From positions 42,861-106,860 of the forward strand of contig CAKUYQ010000007.1 of assembly GCA_934717185.1 (NCBI GenBank): a stretch of 64,000 nucleotides of DNA, given 5' to 3'. Source of the DNA: an uncultured Bacteroidales bacterium. GTDB taxonomy: Bacteria > Bacteroidota > Bacteroidia > Bacteroidales > UBA932. The notes beneath the pieces are model-generated. The model did not search any database. It was not told the DNA's origin and saw only the letters and a program-made list of their open reading frames with translations. A program made the position numbers and the translations under genes. Shown piece after piece: positions 9,082 to 16,917 of this stretch. Positions within the stretch are counted from its first letter, which is position 1. Every line of letters starts with the position of its first letter.

Positions 9082-11367
9082 CTAATTTGAACCAATCCTA
9101 CCCATAATTTCATTTTTCTGGGTTTGTGCTCTTTTAACACCTCTATTCTTTCCCCAGCTGAAATTGTAAGAAACCCTCAATTGAAAATTCCTATAAGATA
9201 AATCACTTTTAACAGTTTGCTTGTAATCCCCCATATCCAAGGTAGTATGTCCCTTTTTGTTAGAATTCAACAGATCACTTACCTCAAAATTCAGACCCCA
9301 TCTTTTAACCCTTTTACCAAATGTTAATGTAACATCAACAGGCTTTTTACTCGTTGCATTATAACTCACCTTCCGAGATGTACGTCCCCACATCTTTGCC
9401 CCAACAGAATAGGACTTGGGCAGGTATAACGATAACTCTATTCCATAAGACAGCGAGTTGAAATTATAGCTCTTTCCATTAAGGGTATTATTGGAATACA
9501 TATAGTCTGCCGAAAGGTTTACAGAGAGCATATTGTTAAAGAATCTGTTGCTGTAATTAAGAAGAGCAGAAGCACTCCTATACCTCTCTCCATTTGTATA
9601 TGTCAAATAGATAGTTCCATCCTCATCTGAGTACATATATGATGTTATAGCATCATTTGAGCTACTGTAACCTGCCGATAATCTAAAATTACCGAATAGC
9701 TGTAAAAACAAGCTGTAATAGCTGCTATAATATGATGTCAAATCCGGGTTTCCAACCTTTATATAAACATCATCTCGCGACAGTGTGAAATTAGGATTTA
9801 ATTGGAATATTCTTGGACGGCTCACGCCGCGTGAATAGCCTACACTCACAATATGCCCTCTTTGATTATTGATAAAATAGTAAAAATCTATATTAGGTAC
9901 AATATCAAAATAATCATTACCGTCTATGTCTGCCCATTTGGCTTGTACACTGCTACGAATACCAAACTTCTTAAAATATACAGAATAAGATGCAAAAGGG
10001 GTTAATTCACTCTCATCATACGCAAAAGATAATTCATTGTTAATGGCCTCATTCTTTATATATGAATATCGCAAACCTGTATTAAAGGTGTGTGACTTCT
10101 TAATTTTTTTTGAATAGTTTGCATACCCCACAAACGAGCTTGTATTATTCTCTGTATTTGTAAACTCTTCATCTTTTTTAGTGTTGCTCTCCTTAAGTAA
10201 TTTTCCGGTAACAATATCATTTCTATTATATGCCCCCACATAGTCGCCTGTTATCTTCAGCTCAGAGGCATCTTTAAACTTATGAGTGTACATTAAGGAG
10301 GCCGTTGGTGCCCGGTTAACCATTCTATAATCTCTAAAACTGTTTTCCAACAGACTGCTCATATCGTTTGACTCCACTATAGTCCTTCTTTTTTGTTTAT
10401 TGTCAAGCTCTCTATATGAGAGTTCGGCCGATATATAATCATTCTTTGAGATATCATATCCCACCCCTACGGTTCCAAAGACAGAATATGGCAATTTGGT
10501 CTTATCTGTGGTAAGATTCTTTACATACTTGTCTGTATCTCGCCAATCCTTGGTTATCACCTCTTTACCGGAAGAATTCAATGTCATATATGACAAAGAC
10601 GAATATAAAGAGAACTTATCTTTTCTATAATCAACATTGGTCATTGGGCTAATGGAAAATCTATTTTGGTTTCCAAAATACCTCAAAGAGGCAGACATAA
10701 ATCCGCCGGTATGTTTTTTTGTGGTTATCTTTATGGATGTACCGCCATATCTTTCAGAGATATCTGGGTTTGAGACAACCTCTATCTTCTCTATATTCTC
10801 ACCCATATAGGTCTTTAGGTATGATAAAAGATCATCCTTACTAACCTTAACCTTTCTTCTATCTATGATGATATTATCAACCTCCTTACCGTAAAGGGTT
10901 ATGTTACCTATTACCATTATACCCGGAGCCGTACCAAGCACATCTGTAAGATCCTTACCTTTTAGGGTTGCAGCATCTCCCAATTTATATTCATAGCCAC
11001 TCATGTTATAGTTAACCCTGTTGGCTACTATCTTAGCCTCCTTTAAAGTACTTATATCCTCCTTTAGGACAATATCGTTTAATTTGAAATTCTCTTCCAA
11101 TGTTAAATTGAGAGTATATTTTTCATATCCCACCATAGAAACCTCCAAATTATATACCCCTCGCTTAGCGTTAAGCAAAAAGGTTCCCTCCGGGCCGGTT
11201 GCGGTTCCTGTAGATTTTTTTGCGGTGCTGTCTGCCAACACCACAGAGGCAAACTCCACAGGATTGCCATCCTTATCCACTACCTTTCCCATTAGCATAT
11301 AAGTACCTTGGGCAGAGACACTGCCAACACAGCACAGTAGCAGGAATAATAAAAAATATACTCTCAT
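9082..11367 (-). CDS. Outer-membrane beta-barrel protein, module copy 1
   Basis: This 761-residue protein starts with a signal peptide (MRVYFLLFLLLCCVGSVSA, cleavage before QGTYML). A carboxypeptidase-regulatory-like Ig domain follows (about 22-100, VVDKDGNPVEFASVVLADS), then a TonB-plug-like domain (about 105-215, with LTDVLGTAPGIMV and DVSERYGG-type segments). The rest is a long barrel with alternating aromatic strands ending in RVSYNFSWGK. It matches the OMP_b-brl_3 type of outer-membrane family protein; there is no obvious TonB box. It has two close paralogues at 16918 and 25268, each paired with a small CxxC protein upstream. The ligand is unknown. The pairing suggests that the exported small protein is a partner or cargo. 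Confidence 0.8.
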   Translation of the reverse strand: MRVYFLLFLLLCCVGSVSAQGTYMLMGKVVDKDGNPVEFASVVLADSTAKKSTGTATGPEGTFLLNAKRGVYNLEVSMVGYEKYTLNLTLEENFKLNDIVLKEDISTLKEAKIVANRVNYNMSGYEYKLGDAATLKGKDLTDVLGTAPGIMVIGNITLYGKEVDNIIIDRRKVKVSKDDLLSYLKTYMGENIEKIEVVSNPDISERYGGTSIKITTKKHTGGFMSASLRYFGNQNRFSISPMTNVDYRKDKFSLYSSLSYMTLNSSGKEVITKDWRDTDKYVKNLTTDKTKLPYSVFGTVGVGYDISKNDYISAELSYRELDNKQKRRTIVESNDMSSLLENSFRDYRMVNRAPTASLMYTHKFKDASELKITGDYVGAYNRNDIVTGKLLKESNTKKDEEFTNTENNTSSFVGYANYSKKIKKSHTFNTGLRYSYIKNEAINNELSFAYDESELTPFASYSVYFKKFGIRSSVQAKWADIDGNDYFDIVPNIDFYYFINNQRGHIVSVGYSRGVSRPRIFQLNPNFTLSRDDVYIKVGNPDLTSYYSSYYSLFLQLFGNFRLSAGYSSSNDAITSYMYSDEDGTIYLTYTNGERYRSASALLNYSNRFFNNMLSVNLSADYMYSNNTLNGKSYNFNSLSYGIELSLYLPKSYSVGAKMWGRTSRKVSYNATSKKPVDVTLTFGKRVKRWGLNFEVSDLLNSNKKGHTTLDMGDYKQTVKSDLSYRNFQLRVSYNFSWGKNRGVKRAQTQKNEIMGRIGSN

Positions 11368-11467
11368 AAAACAATAATTTAAGTCCGTCTTGTAAAGTTA
11401 CAAAATAAAAAATAAAATAGTGCTTTTATAGATTTTTTTTATAAAAGCACTATAAAATCGCTAACTG

Positions 11468-11731
11468 TTAAATATCTGCCGACCATGAATATCCACAAGA
11501 AGGACAAGTCACCAATATTCCATTTACGAATATAGTTTCACCTGTTTCAGTAGTGGCTGTACCAGTATAGTGCTCATGTCCCTCTATTGCTTTAGCACAA
11601 TTAGGACAAATAAAAGTAATATGATTTTCACATACCGGGCATTTTTTAGCATTAGCTGCCAAAACAATACCACCAACAGTTAGGAAAAGTGCCAAAACAG
11701 GTACCAAAATTTTTAGCTTAGCTTTCATCAT
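11468..11731 (-). CDS. Small exported protein with three CxxC pairs, module copy 1
   Basis: The 87-residue protein begins with a signal peptide or membrane anchor (about residues 3-26, ILVPVLALFLTVGGIVLAA). Three CxxC pairs follow at residues 31/34, 42/45 and 76/79, with a GHEH cluster at 51-54. The second half ends in CPSCGYSWSADI. This looks like a zinc-ribbon or rubredoxin-like fold placed outside the cytoplasm, which is uncommon. Two more copies at 19264 and 27637 keep the same cysteine spacing, each directly upstream of a barrel gene on the same strand. The function is unknown; metal binding and disulfide formation are both possible. Confidence 0.7.
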   Translation of the reverse strand: MMKAKLKILVPVLALFLTVGGIVLAANAKKCPVCENHITFICPNCAKAIEGHEHYTGTATTETGETIFVNGILVTCPSCGYSWSADI

Positions 11732-11777
11732 AAAAATTTAGTTAGTTGATTAAAATTAAAAATTATGTAACTAGGAT

Positions 11778-11945
11778 TTATTGTTTTATAGGACCACATA
11801 CTAAACTGCAATCAGCCCAGCTACATCCATTTTGAATAAAAATTCTTATTCCTTCTCGTTCTGTACAGGATTCCAATGTTCCGCCCATTACATTAATCAT
11901 TTCTGCTTCCGATAGGAAGTCTTTTTCATTTCTGATTTTTCCCAT
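11778..11945 (-). CDS. Candidate RiPP precursor peptide with GG-type leader
   Basis: The ATG at 11945 gives a 55-residue peptide. A longer frame would need a TTG start at 11969. It opens with a leader-like segment ending in LSEAEMINVMGG (GG at residues 21-22), close to the leader of the GG-Bacteroidales natural product precursor group. The presumed core after GG has four cysteines at 27, 41, 46 and 50. Precursors of this type are cut after GG by C39-type export ATPases; none is in the window. It sits between a barrel gene and the first CxxC gene on one strand, a few genes downstream of a SPASM-domain protein. Assigned by pattern, not by homology search. Confidence 0.6.
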   Translation of the reverse strand: MGKIRNEKDFLSEAEMINVMGGTLESCTEREGIRIFIQNGCSWADCSLVCGPIKQ

Positions 11946-11977
11946 CTCTAATAAATTTTGGTTAAACAAAAAAGGTA

Positions 11978-14110
11978 CTACAGTAAACCTCTATCTTTTA
12001 TTTTTTCGTTCTCAAATCTGAAATTTGTATTGACCTGTTGTTTCTTCTTACCATTACCGAACCTGAATTGCATTCTCAACAGTAAGAGATTATCATAAGT
12101 CCTTAAACTCTGTTTTTGAAAATAATTATAATAATCAGTTGATACACAACTCCTTTGCATAGTACGCACCCCTATATGGATTGGAGGAATATAGGATAAT
12201 GATACATTAACATGCCTATTCAATAACTGTTTTTGGAGAGACAGTTGCCAAAAATCCTGCCCCATTTCACCCCACCCTTGAAGTAACGGTTCTTTTGTCA
12301 TACTACGTTGATATGCGGCTGAAAACAGCATCTGTATAGGTTGAACCCAATAATTCAATTGGCTGATAAGAGCCCAATTTATATAATCGTTGGAAAAGTC
12401 CTTGTAATATATCTTGTCAAAACTGATCTGTGCAATATTCCGCCATGTAAGATTATCTGAAACTTTCCAGTCATATGATAATGCCCCTATAAAAGAATAG
12501 CTATTTGCATTAACAATAGTTTTTACTACTCCATTTTCATCCTTACTGTACATATCAGTCATATAATTTCTATTATTATAATACTCGATATTAACTAAAA
12601 AGCTATTCCAAAAAGCTCCCTGCAGAGACAAGGAATGGGTTCTTGACGGATTTAAATTACTGTTTCCTCTATATATGGACCACCTGTCTATATTGTAGTA
12701 TGTACTGGATATTTGATACATTTTTGGATATTCCATTTTTGTTGAATAATCTAACACTATCTGTATCTTGTCAGATGGAGTATAACTTAACGAGACCTGT
12801 GGAAGCCAGTTCCAGTAATTTCTATGTCTGTCTATATTAGTATTTCTTATGAATTCAGCACCACTACCTATATGTAAGAACCAATATTTGTTAGGAGCAT
12901 AATCAAAATACATATATAGTTGATGACGCTGATCTGTTATTTCAGATACTGTTTTATTATCAATTATACTCTTGGACTTATACCGGTTCCAAGTGGCAAC
13001 ATATCCCATATTAACACTCCACAACTCACTATTACTGTATGTTATATCCAATTCGCCCCTAATATAATCTTTAATGTTTTTATAGCTGTTACGACTGTTG
13101 TAACTGTTTAACAGATCATAGTCATAATGGATATTTTGATTCAGATATTCATACCCGATAGCTGAATGCAGCTTAAGTTTTTCATTAATTGCTGTCTTAT
13201 ATATTATTGCTGTATTAAGTTTATCATTAGACGATGAATCAGATTGTATCTCCTTATATAAATCATGGGACATGCCATCATTTATTTTCCACTCAAACAA
13301 ATTATTGTTATTATCTGAAGATCTTGAATAATCGGCTTGCCATACCAATAAATTAGATGGAGACAGGTTCAACACGCTGCTTGCAGCCACAATATGAGCC
13401 TTACTGCTATTCTGCACATTAGGATCCTTTGCCGAATATTCATTACTGATCATACTTTCACTATTTGTGTAAGATTTTGAATATGAAATAGGATAGTTCC
13501 AATTTATATCTCCATAAACATATCCCAAATTCATATCAAACTTTCTATTTGTATATGTGTATTGTATGCGTGGCTGTTCATTGGCTATAATATTGTCTCC
13601 ATTATTATTACCGGCGGAGATCATGGTAAAATTTTGTACAAAAAGCTCATGACCTATCCAATCTTTTTTTAGGATATAATTAATGACATATTTATACCCT
13701 GCTACTGTATATTTTGCCTTTGGCATGTTGATAACCTCTATCTTCGCCACTCTGTCCGGTGTGAGCGCCATTATATAGTCCAAATCTCTTTCAATTCCAT
13801 CAACCAACAATAACACATGAGAATCCATTCTTACCTTTACAGTGTTATCAATCTGGCTGAACATAACCCCGTCTATATGGTTTAAAATGTCAACCGGAGA
13901 ATTAACCTTCTCTTTTATTCTGTCTGTGATAAGGTAAGAGGTCCCGGTTTTTGTCTTATTTATAATCGGAGCCGTTACAACCACCTCCTCCAAATTTAAC
14001 GTTGACATATTTACCGAATCTTTAGAAACGACATTCACCGTATCTGTGCTTTGCGCATAAATACCATTAGCTACACATATAATGAATAGTTGCAGTAGGA
14101 TTCGCTTCAT
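11978..14110 (-). CDS. TonB-dependent-receptor-like outer-membrane barrel, no carboxypeptidase-like domain
   Basis: From the ATG at 14110 the protein has 710 residues. It has a signal peptide (MKRILLQLFIICVANGIYA) and then passes quickly to a plug-like domain with LEEVVVTAPIINKT near 48 and VLLLVDGIERDLDYIMAL near 100. The rest is a barrel rich in Tyr, Trp and Asn, with C-terminal strands such as LLLLRMQFRFG. It differs from the three module barrels by lacking the first Ig-like domain. The ATG overlaps the TGA of the SPASM gene in an ATGA, so the two are translationally coupled. This coupling suggests it serves the peptide system beside it, for example as an outer-membrane channel or receptor. 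Confidence 0.75.
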   Translation of the reverse strand: MKRILLQLFIICVANGIYAQSTDTVNVVSKDSVNMSTLNLEEVVVTAPIINKTKTGTSYLITDRIKEKVNSPVDILNHIDGVMFSQIDNTVKVRMDSHVLLLVDGIERDLDYIMALTPDRVAKIEVINMPKAKYTVAGYKYVINYILKKDWIGHELFVQNFTMISAGNNNGDNIIANEQPRIQYTYTNRKFDMNLGYVYGDINWNYPISYSKSYTNSESMISNEYSAKDPNVQNSSKAHIVAASSVLNLSPSNLLVWQADYSRSSDNNNNLFEWKINDGMSHDLYKEIQSDSSSNDKLNTAIIYKTAINEKLKLHSAIGYEYLNQNIHYDYDLLNSYNSRNSYKNIKDYIRGELDITYSNSELWSVNMGYVATWNRYKSKSIIDNKTVSEITDQRHQLYMYFDYAPNKYWFLHIGSGAEFIRNTNIDRHRNYWNWLPQVSLSYTPSDKIQIVLDYSTKMEYPKMYQISSTYYNIDRWSIYRGNSNLNPSRTHSLSLQGAFWNSFLVNIEYYNNRNYMTDMYSKDENGVVKTIVNANSYSFIGALSYDWKVSDNLTWRNIAQISFDKIYYKDFSNDYINWALISQLNYWVQPIQMLFSAAYQRSMTKEPLLQGWGEMGQDFWQLSLQKQLLNRHVNVSLSYIPPIHIGVRTMQRSCVSTDYYNYFQKQSLRTYDNLLLLRMQFRFGNGKKKQQVNTNFRFENEKIKDRGLL

Positions 14111-14475
14111 AAACTGTAATTTGATTTTATGCGACAATAATCAATAACTGTTCTACTAAAAAATTCATCCCTATTTTTCACATTACATCTTAATTCATCA
14201 TCTTTGGATAGTTCCTCCCTTTTTGCAGGACACGGTCCCATACATAATGGCAAATATTTGCAAGATCTGCATTCTGAATTATTGGAAAACACCGTTATCA
14301 AGTGTTCTTGGGGAGTATTTTTCCACACAACATCTCCATTATCTGATAAATATCCCCTTGCTTTCTTGATATCCTTATTATTACATCTATCAACTGCCCC
14401 ATTTGGAAAGACAGACATATAATGTTCTCTTTCTCCATCAACGGGAAGGAATAAGTTATATTCGCTACTCTTCAT
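14107..14475 (-). CDS. Orphan SPASM-domain protein (C-terminal part of a radical-SAM peptide maturase)
   Basis: The 122-residue protein contains seven cysteines, at 31, 69, 72, 78, 82, 97 and 114. The central CRSCKYLPLCMGPCP (69-83) is the hallmark of SPASM domains, which hold auxiliary iron-sulfur clusters in radical-SAM peptide maturases. The FPNGAVDRC segment at 23-31 matches the first SPASM cysteine region. No CxxxCxxC radical-SAM core is present in it or in the 67 bases upstream, so it is either a truncated maturase or a free-standing SPASM protein. The ATG at 14475 is good, and the end overlaps the barrel gene by ATGA. The gene is not obviously decayed, which argues for retained function. 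Confidence 0.65.
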   Translation of the reverse strand: MKSSEYNLFLPVDGEREHYMSVFPNGAVDRCNNKDIKKARGYLSDNGDVVWKNTPQEHLITVFSNNSECRSCKYLPLCMGPCPAKREELSKDDELRCNVKNRDEFFSRTVIDYCRIKSNYSL

Positions 14476-14542
14476 AAATGCAATTTACTATAAATGTGTA
14501 TTTGTATTTCAGCTCAATTTGTTATTTAAAAACAGTACATCT

Positions 14543-14944
14543 TCAAATTCCAATGGATAAAAAGCCATAATAGCTTCTTGCATTTTCGTCAATCAGGCAA
14601 ATTTCAAATTCACCTGCATCCGGCACTATAATATATGCTGTGCCAGGGGTAGATAATGGTGAATAATTCACCATTGTTCCGTTAAAAGGATTAAGTAGAC
14701 ATATAGTGGAAATCCCCAAATTTTCATCAACCACAAGTTTTACACTCTTGCTATATGAATCATACCTGTATTTGACAGTAATACGCCTACCTGAAGAATT
14801 TGGCTTGGCTGTTTTATCTTTATCTTTTTCTGTAAGAATAGTAGTTGGATCATCATCTGCAGACATTGATGTAATATTATATGCAGTTACATTATTTGAA
14901 ATGCATAGCAGGAATAGAAATAGAACAAAAGCAAGTCGTTTCAT
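14543..14944 (-). CDS. Small secreted protein, DUF3244-like
   Basis: The 133-residue protein has a signal peptide (MKRLAFVLFLFLLCISNNVTA) and a single beta-rich domain. The segment VKLVVDENLGISTICLLNPFNGT, followed by GTAYIIVPDAGEFEICLIDEN, resembles the small Ig-like DUF3244 proteins of Bacteroidetes. Those are secreted and of unknown function. It is the first gene of a minus-strand group that goes on to the SPASM protein, the barrel, the peptide, the CxxC protein and the module 1 barrel. The TPR regulator at 15258 is divergent from it. Confidence 0.55.
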   Translation of the reverse strand: MKRLAFVLFLFLLCISNNVTAYNITSMSADDDPTTILTEKDKDKTAKPNSSGRRITVKYRYDSYSKSVKLVVDENLGISTICLLNPFNGTMVNYSPLSTPGTAYIIVPDAGEFEICLIDENARSYYGFLSIGI

Positions 14945-15257
14945 CGTTGTATTTTTTGTTTACAAAATTAGGATGTTAAAATCAAAAAGTTCAAAAATAC
15001 GCCTGAGAAAAATATTACACATCGCTTATATAACACACTATAATTCAACTATTTACATATTTACAAAATACTGAAATAATTACATAATCATAAAGCATTT
15101 ATTATCAATTAGTTACAAAAACACATATCACATATAAACATAACCAATTGTATATCAATTATTTAATTAATAAAATATAATAACAAATGATCATAACTAC
15201 GACAATTTTGGGATAATTGCATTAATTTTGCGGAAATGAATGCACAGAATTAGTCAA
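14945..15257. promoter_or_regulatory. Divergent intergenic region with Bacteroidetes -7 box for the TPR regulator
   Basis: This is 313 bases of very A+T-rich DNA between two divergent genes. A TAATTTTG sequence at 15223-15230 fits the TAnnTTTG -7 element of Bacteroidetes primary sigma and would start transcription just ahead of the regulator. I could not place a convincing -33 element. No open frame or RNA gene is visible. It is the natural place for any operator through which the TPR regulator would control the minus-strand group. Confidence 0.5.
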
Positions 15258-16913
15258 ATGAAAAAAGCCATATTACTGTTAGTACCTTTATACATATTTT
15301 GTTCCTGCAATAATAGTTTAAGAGAGCAACTCAATATTGCAGAGAAGATAATGAATGATAAGCCGGACAGTGCAATGGCTATGCTAAACAGGATTGATAT
15401 AGACAGTATCCATAACAGGCAAGACAAAGCCAAATACGCGCTTCTGCACACAATATCATTAGCCAAGAACTATATTTTTTCAAAGAATGATTCAATTATA
15501 CAGATAGCAAGAAACTATTATAAAAGAGATCCTAAAAGCTTGTACTATTGTCTGTCTGAATTCTATTACGGAGAGATTTTGCAAAACAGAGGGGAGGATA
15601 CCAAAGCCATGATAAAATTCTTAAGCATTATAGATGCGGCAGAGGAACTCAAAGACCACTATTTTTTAGGCCTATTGTATAGTGATATATGTGAGTTGTA
15701 TACAACGCAATGCGATTTTGACAACACACTAAAATACGCAAGGTTGGAGTATGACAATTATATTAAGGCAGATAAACCAAGACATGCATATTTTGCCCTA
15801 ATGGATATTGGTGATGCTTATTACGACATGCAGAAATATGATAGCACTCTGTTTTACTACAATAAATCATTAGATATTTCAACCAAGCTGCATGATACCA
15901 TAGCTATGCGGATTCTTCACAGAGGTCTGGCCAATACTTATACGGCAATGGATAAACCTCAAGAGGCCTGCAATGCACTTTGGTTTATAAAAAACCGGCT
16001 GAAAGAGGATTGGGAATACAGGGAGCTTACATATATGTGCAGGGCTCAGAGACAGTTGGGCAATTATGACAGTGCCAAATACTACCTTAAAGAGGCCGAA
16101 GCTGTTACGCCAAATAGAATTAAAGCCAAAGCATTTGTAATGACCGCTGCCGCCAGACTGCACATAAAGACAGGAGAGGTGGAAAAAGCTGCTGAAGAGT
16201 ATAAATATACTGCTCATATACAGGACTCCCTTGTAAGAATAGCATTACAACATTCATACGCCAACCAGCATAGAGATTATATCTCCAAGGAAAAAGCCAT
16301 TGAAGAGGAGAAGGTTAAAGCATTAAAGACCTCCGTTATTCTTTCCGTAGCACTGCTTACATCTGTAATAATCATCATAGTGATCATTTTAAGATCCAAA
16401 TTAATTAAGCAGAGACGCAGAGAACAGGAATTTATGCAGGCAGTGGAGGAGATAAACAGAGTAAACAGGCAAGGAATAGATAATCTTAACAATGAATATG
16501 AAACCAAGCTTGTAAAACTTAAGGACATGCTAAAATCAAAGTTTAAAATAATAGAGGAGCTTGCATATACATATTATGAGCGCTCCGGAACACATGAACA
16601 ACGGGCTATCTATAAAAAGGTTATGCAGCTGTTGGAAGACTATTCAAACGATCCGGCCACCAAACATGAGATTGAAGAGGTTGTAAATGCCTGCAACGAC
16701 AATATCATTGAAAAGATAAAGCAGGATATACCTAACCTAAAAACGGGAGATATAGACCTGCTTATCTATATCCTTGCAGGCTTCCCTACAAGAGTAATAA
16801 GTGTGCTTATAGATGATACTCCTCAAAATATTGCAGTAAGGAAACACAGGATAAAACAGAAGATAGTAGCCTCTGAAACAACAAACAAAGATTACTACAC
16901 AACAATGCTCTAA
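15258..16913 (+). CDS. Membrane-anchored TPR protein with C-terminal HTH-like domain (regulator)
   Basis: From the ATG at 15258 the protein has 551 residues. An in-frame ATG at 15240 is possible, but the MKKAILLLV signal sequence begins at 15258. A lipoprotein-like signal (FCSC) or signal anchor comes first. TPR-like helices follow to about residue 345 (ALMDIGDAYYDMQKYDSTL), then one membrane segment (about 357-381), a coiled coil and a C-terminal helical domain. The C-terminal domain has the look of a LuxR-type HTH (TGDIDLLIYILAGFPTRVIS). This architecture is common in Bacteroides regulators that sense outside and bind DNA inside. Its 3' end abuts the second barrel, and a remnant of a paralogue lies at 19651-19716. 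Confidence 0.75.
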   Translation: MKKAILLLVPLYIFCSCNNSLREQLNIAEKIMNDKPDSAMAMLNRIDIDSIHNRQDKAKYALLHTISLAKNYIFSKNDSIIQIARNYYKRDPKSLYYCLSEFYYGEILQNRGEDTKAMIKFLSIIDAAEELKDHYFLGLLYSDICELYTTQCDFDNTLKYARLEYDNYIKADKPRHAYFALMDIGDAYYDMQKYDSTLFYYNKSLDISTKLHDTIAMRILHRGLANTYTAMDKPQEACNALWFIKNRLKEDWEYRELTYMCRAQRQLGNYDSAKYYLKEAEAVTPNRIKAKAFVMTAAARLHIKTGEVEKAAEEYKYTAHIQDSLVRIALQHSYANQHRDYISKEKAIEEEKVKALKTSVILSVALLTSVIIIIVIILRSKLIKQRRREQEFMQAVEEINRVNRQGIDNLNNEYETKLVKLKDMLKSKFKIIEELAYTYYERSGTHEQRAIYKKVMQLLEDYSNDPATKHEIEEVVNACNDNIIEKIKQDIPNLKTGDIDLLIYILAGFPTRVISVLIDDTPQNIAVRKHRIKQKIVASETTNKDYYTTML

Positions 16914-16917
16914 AGAT

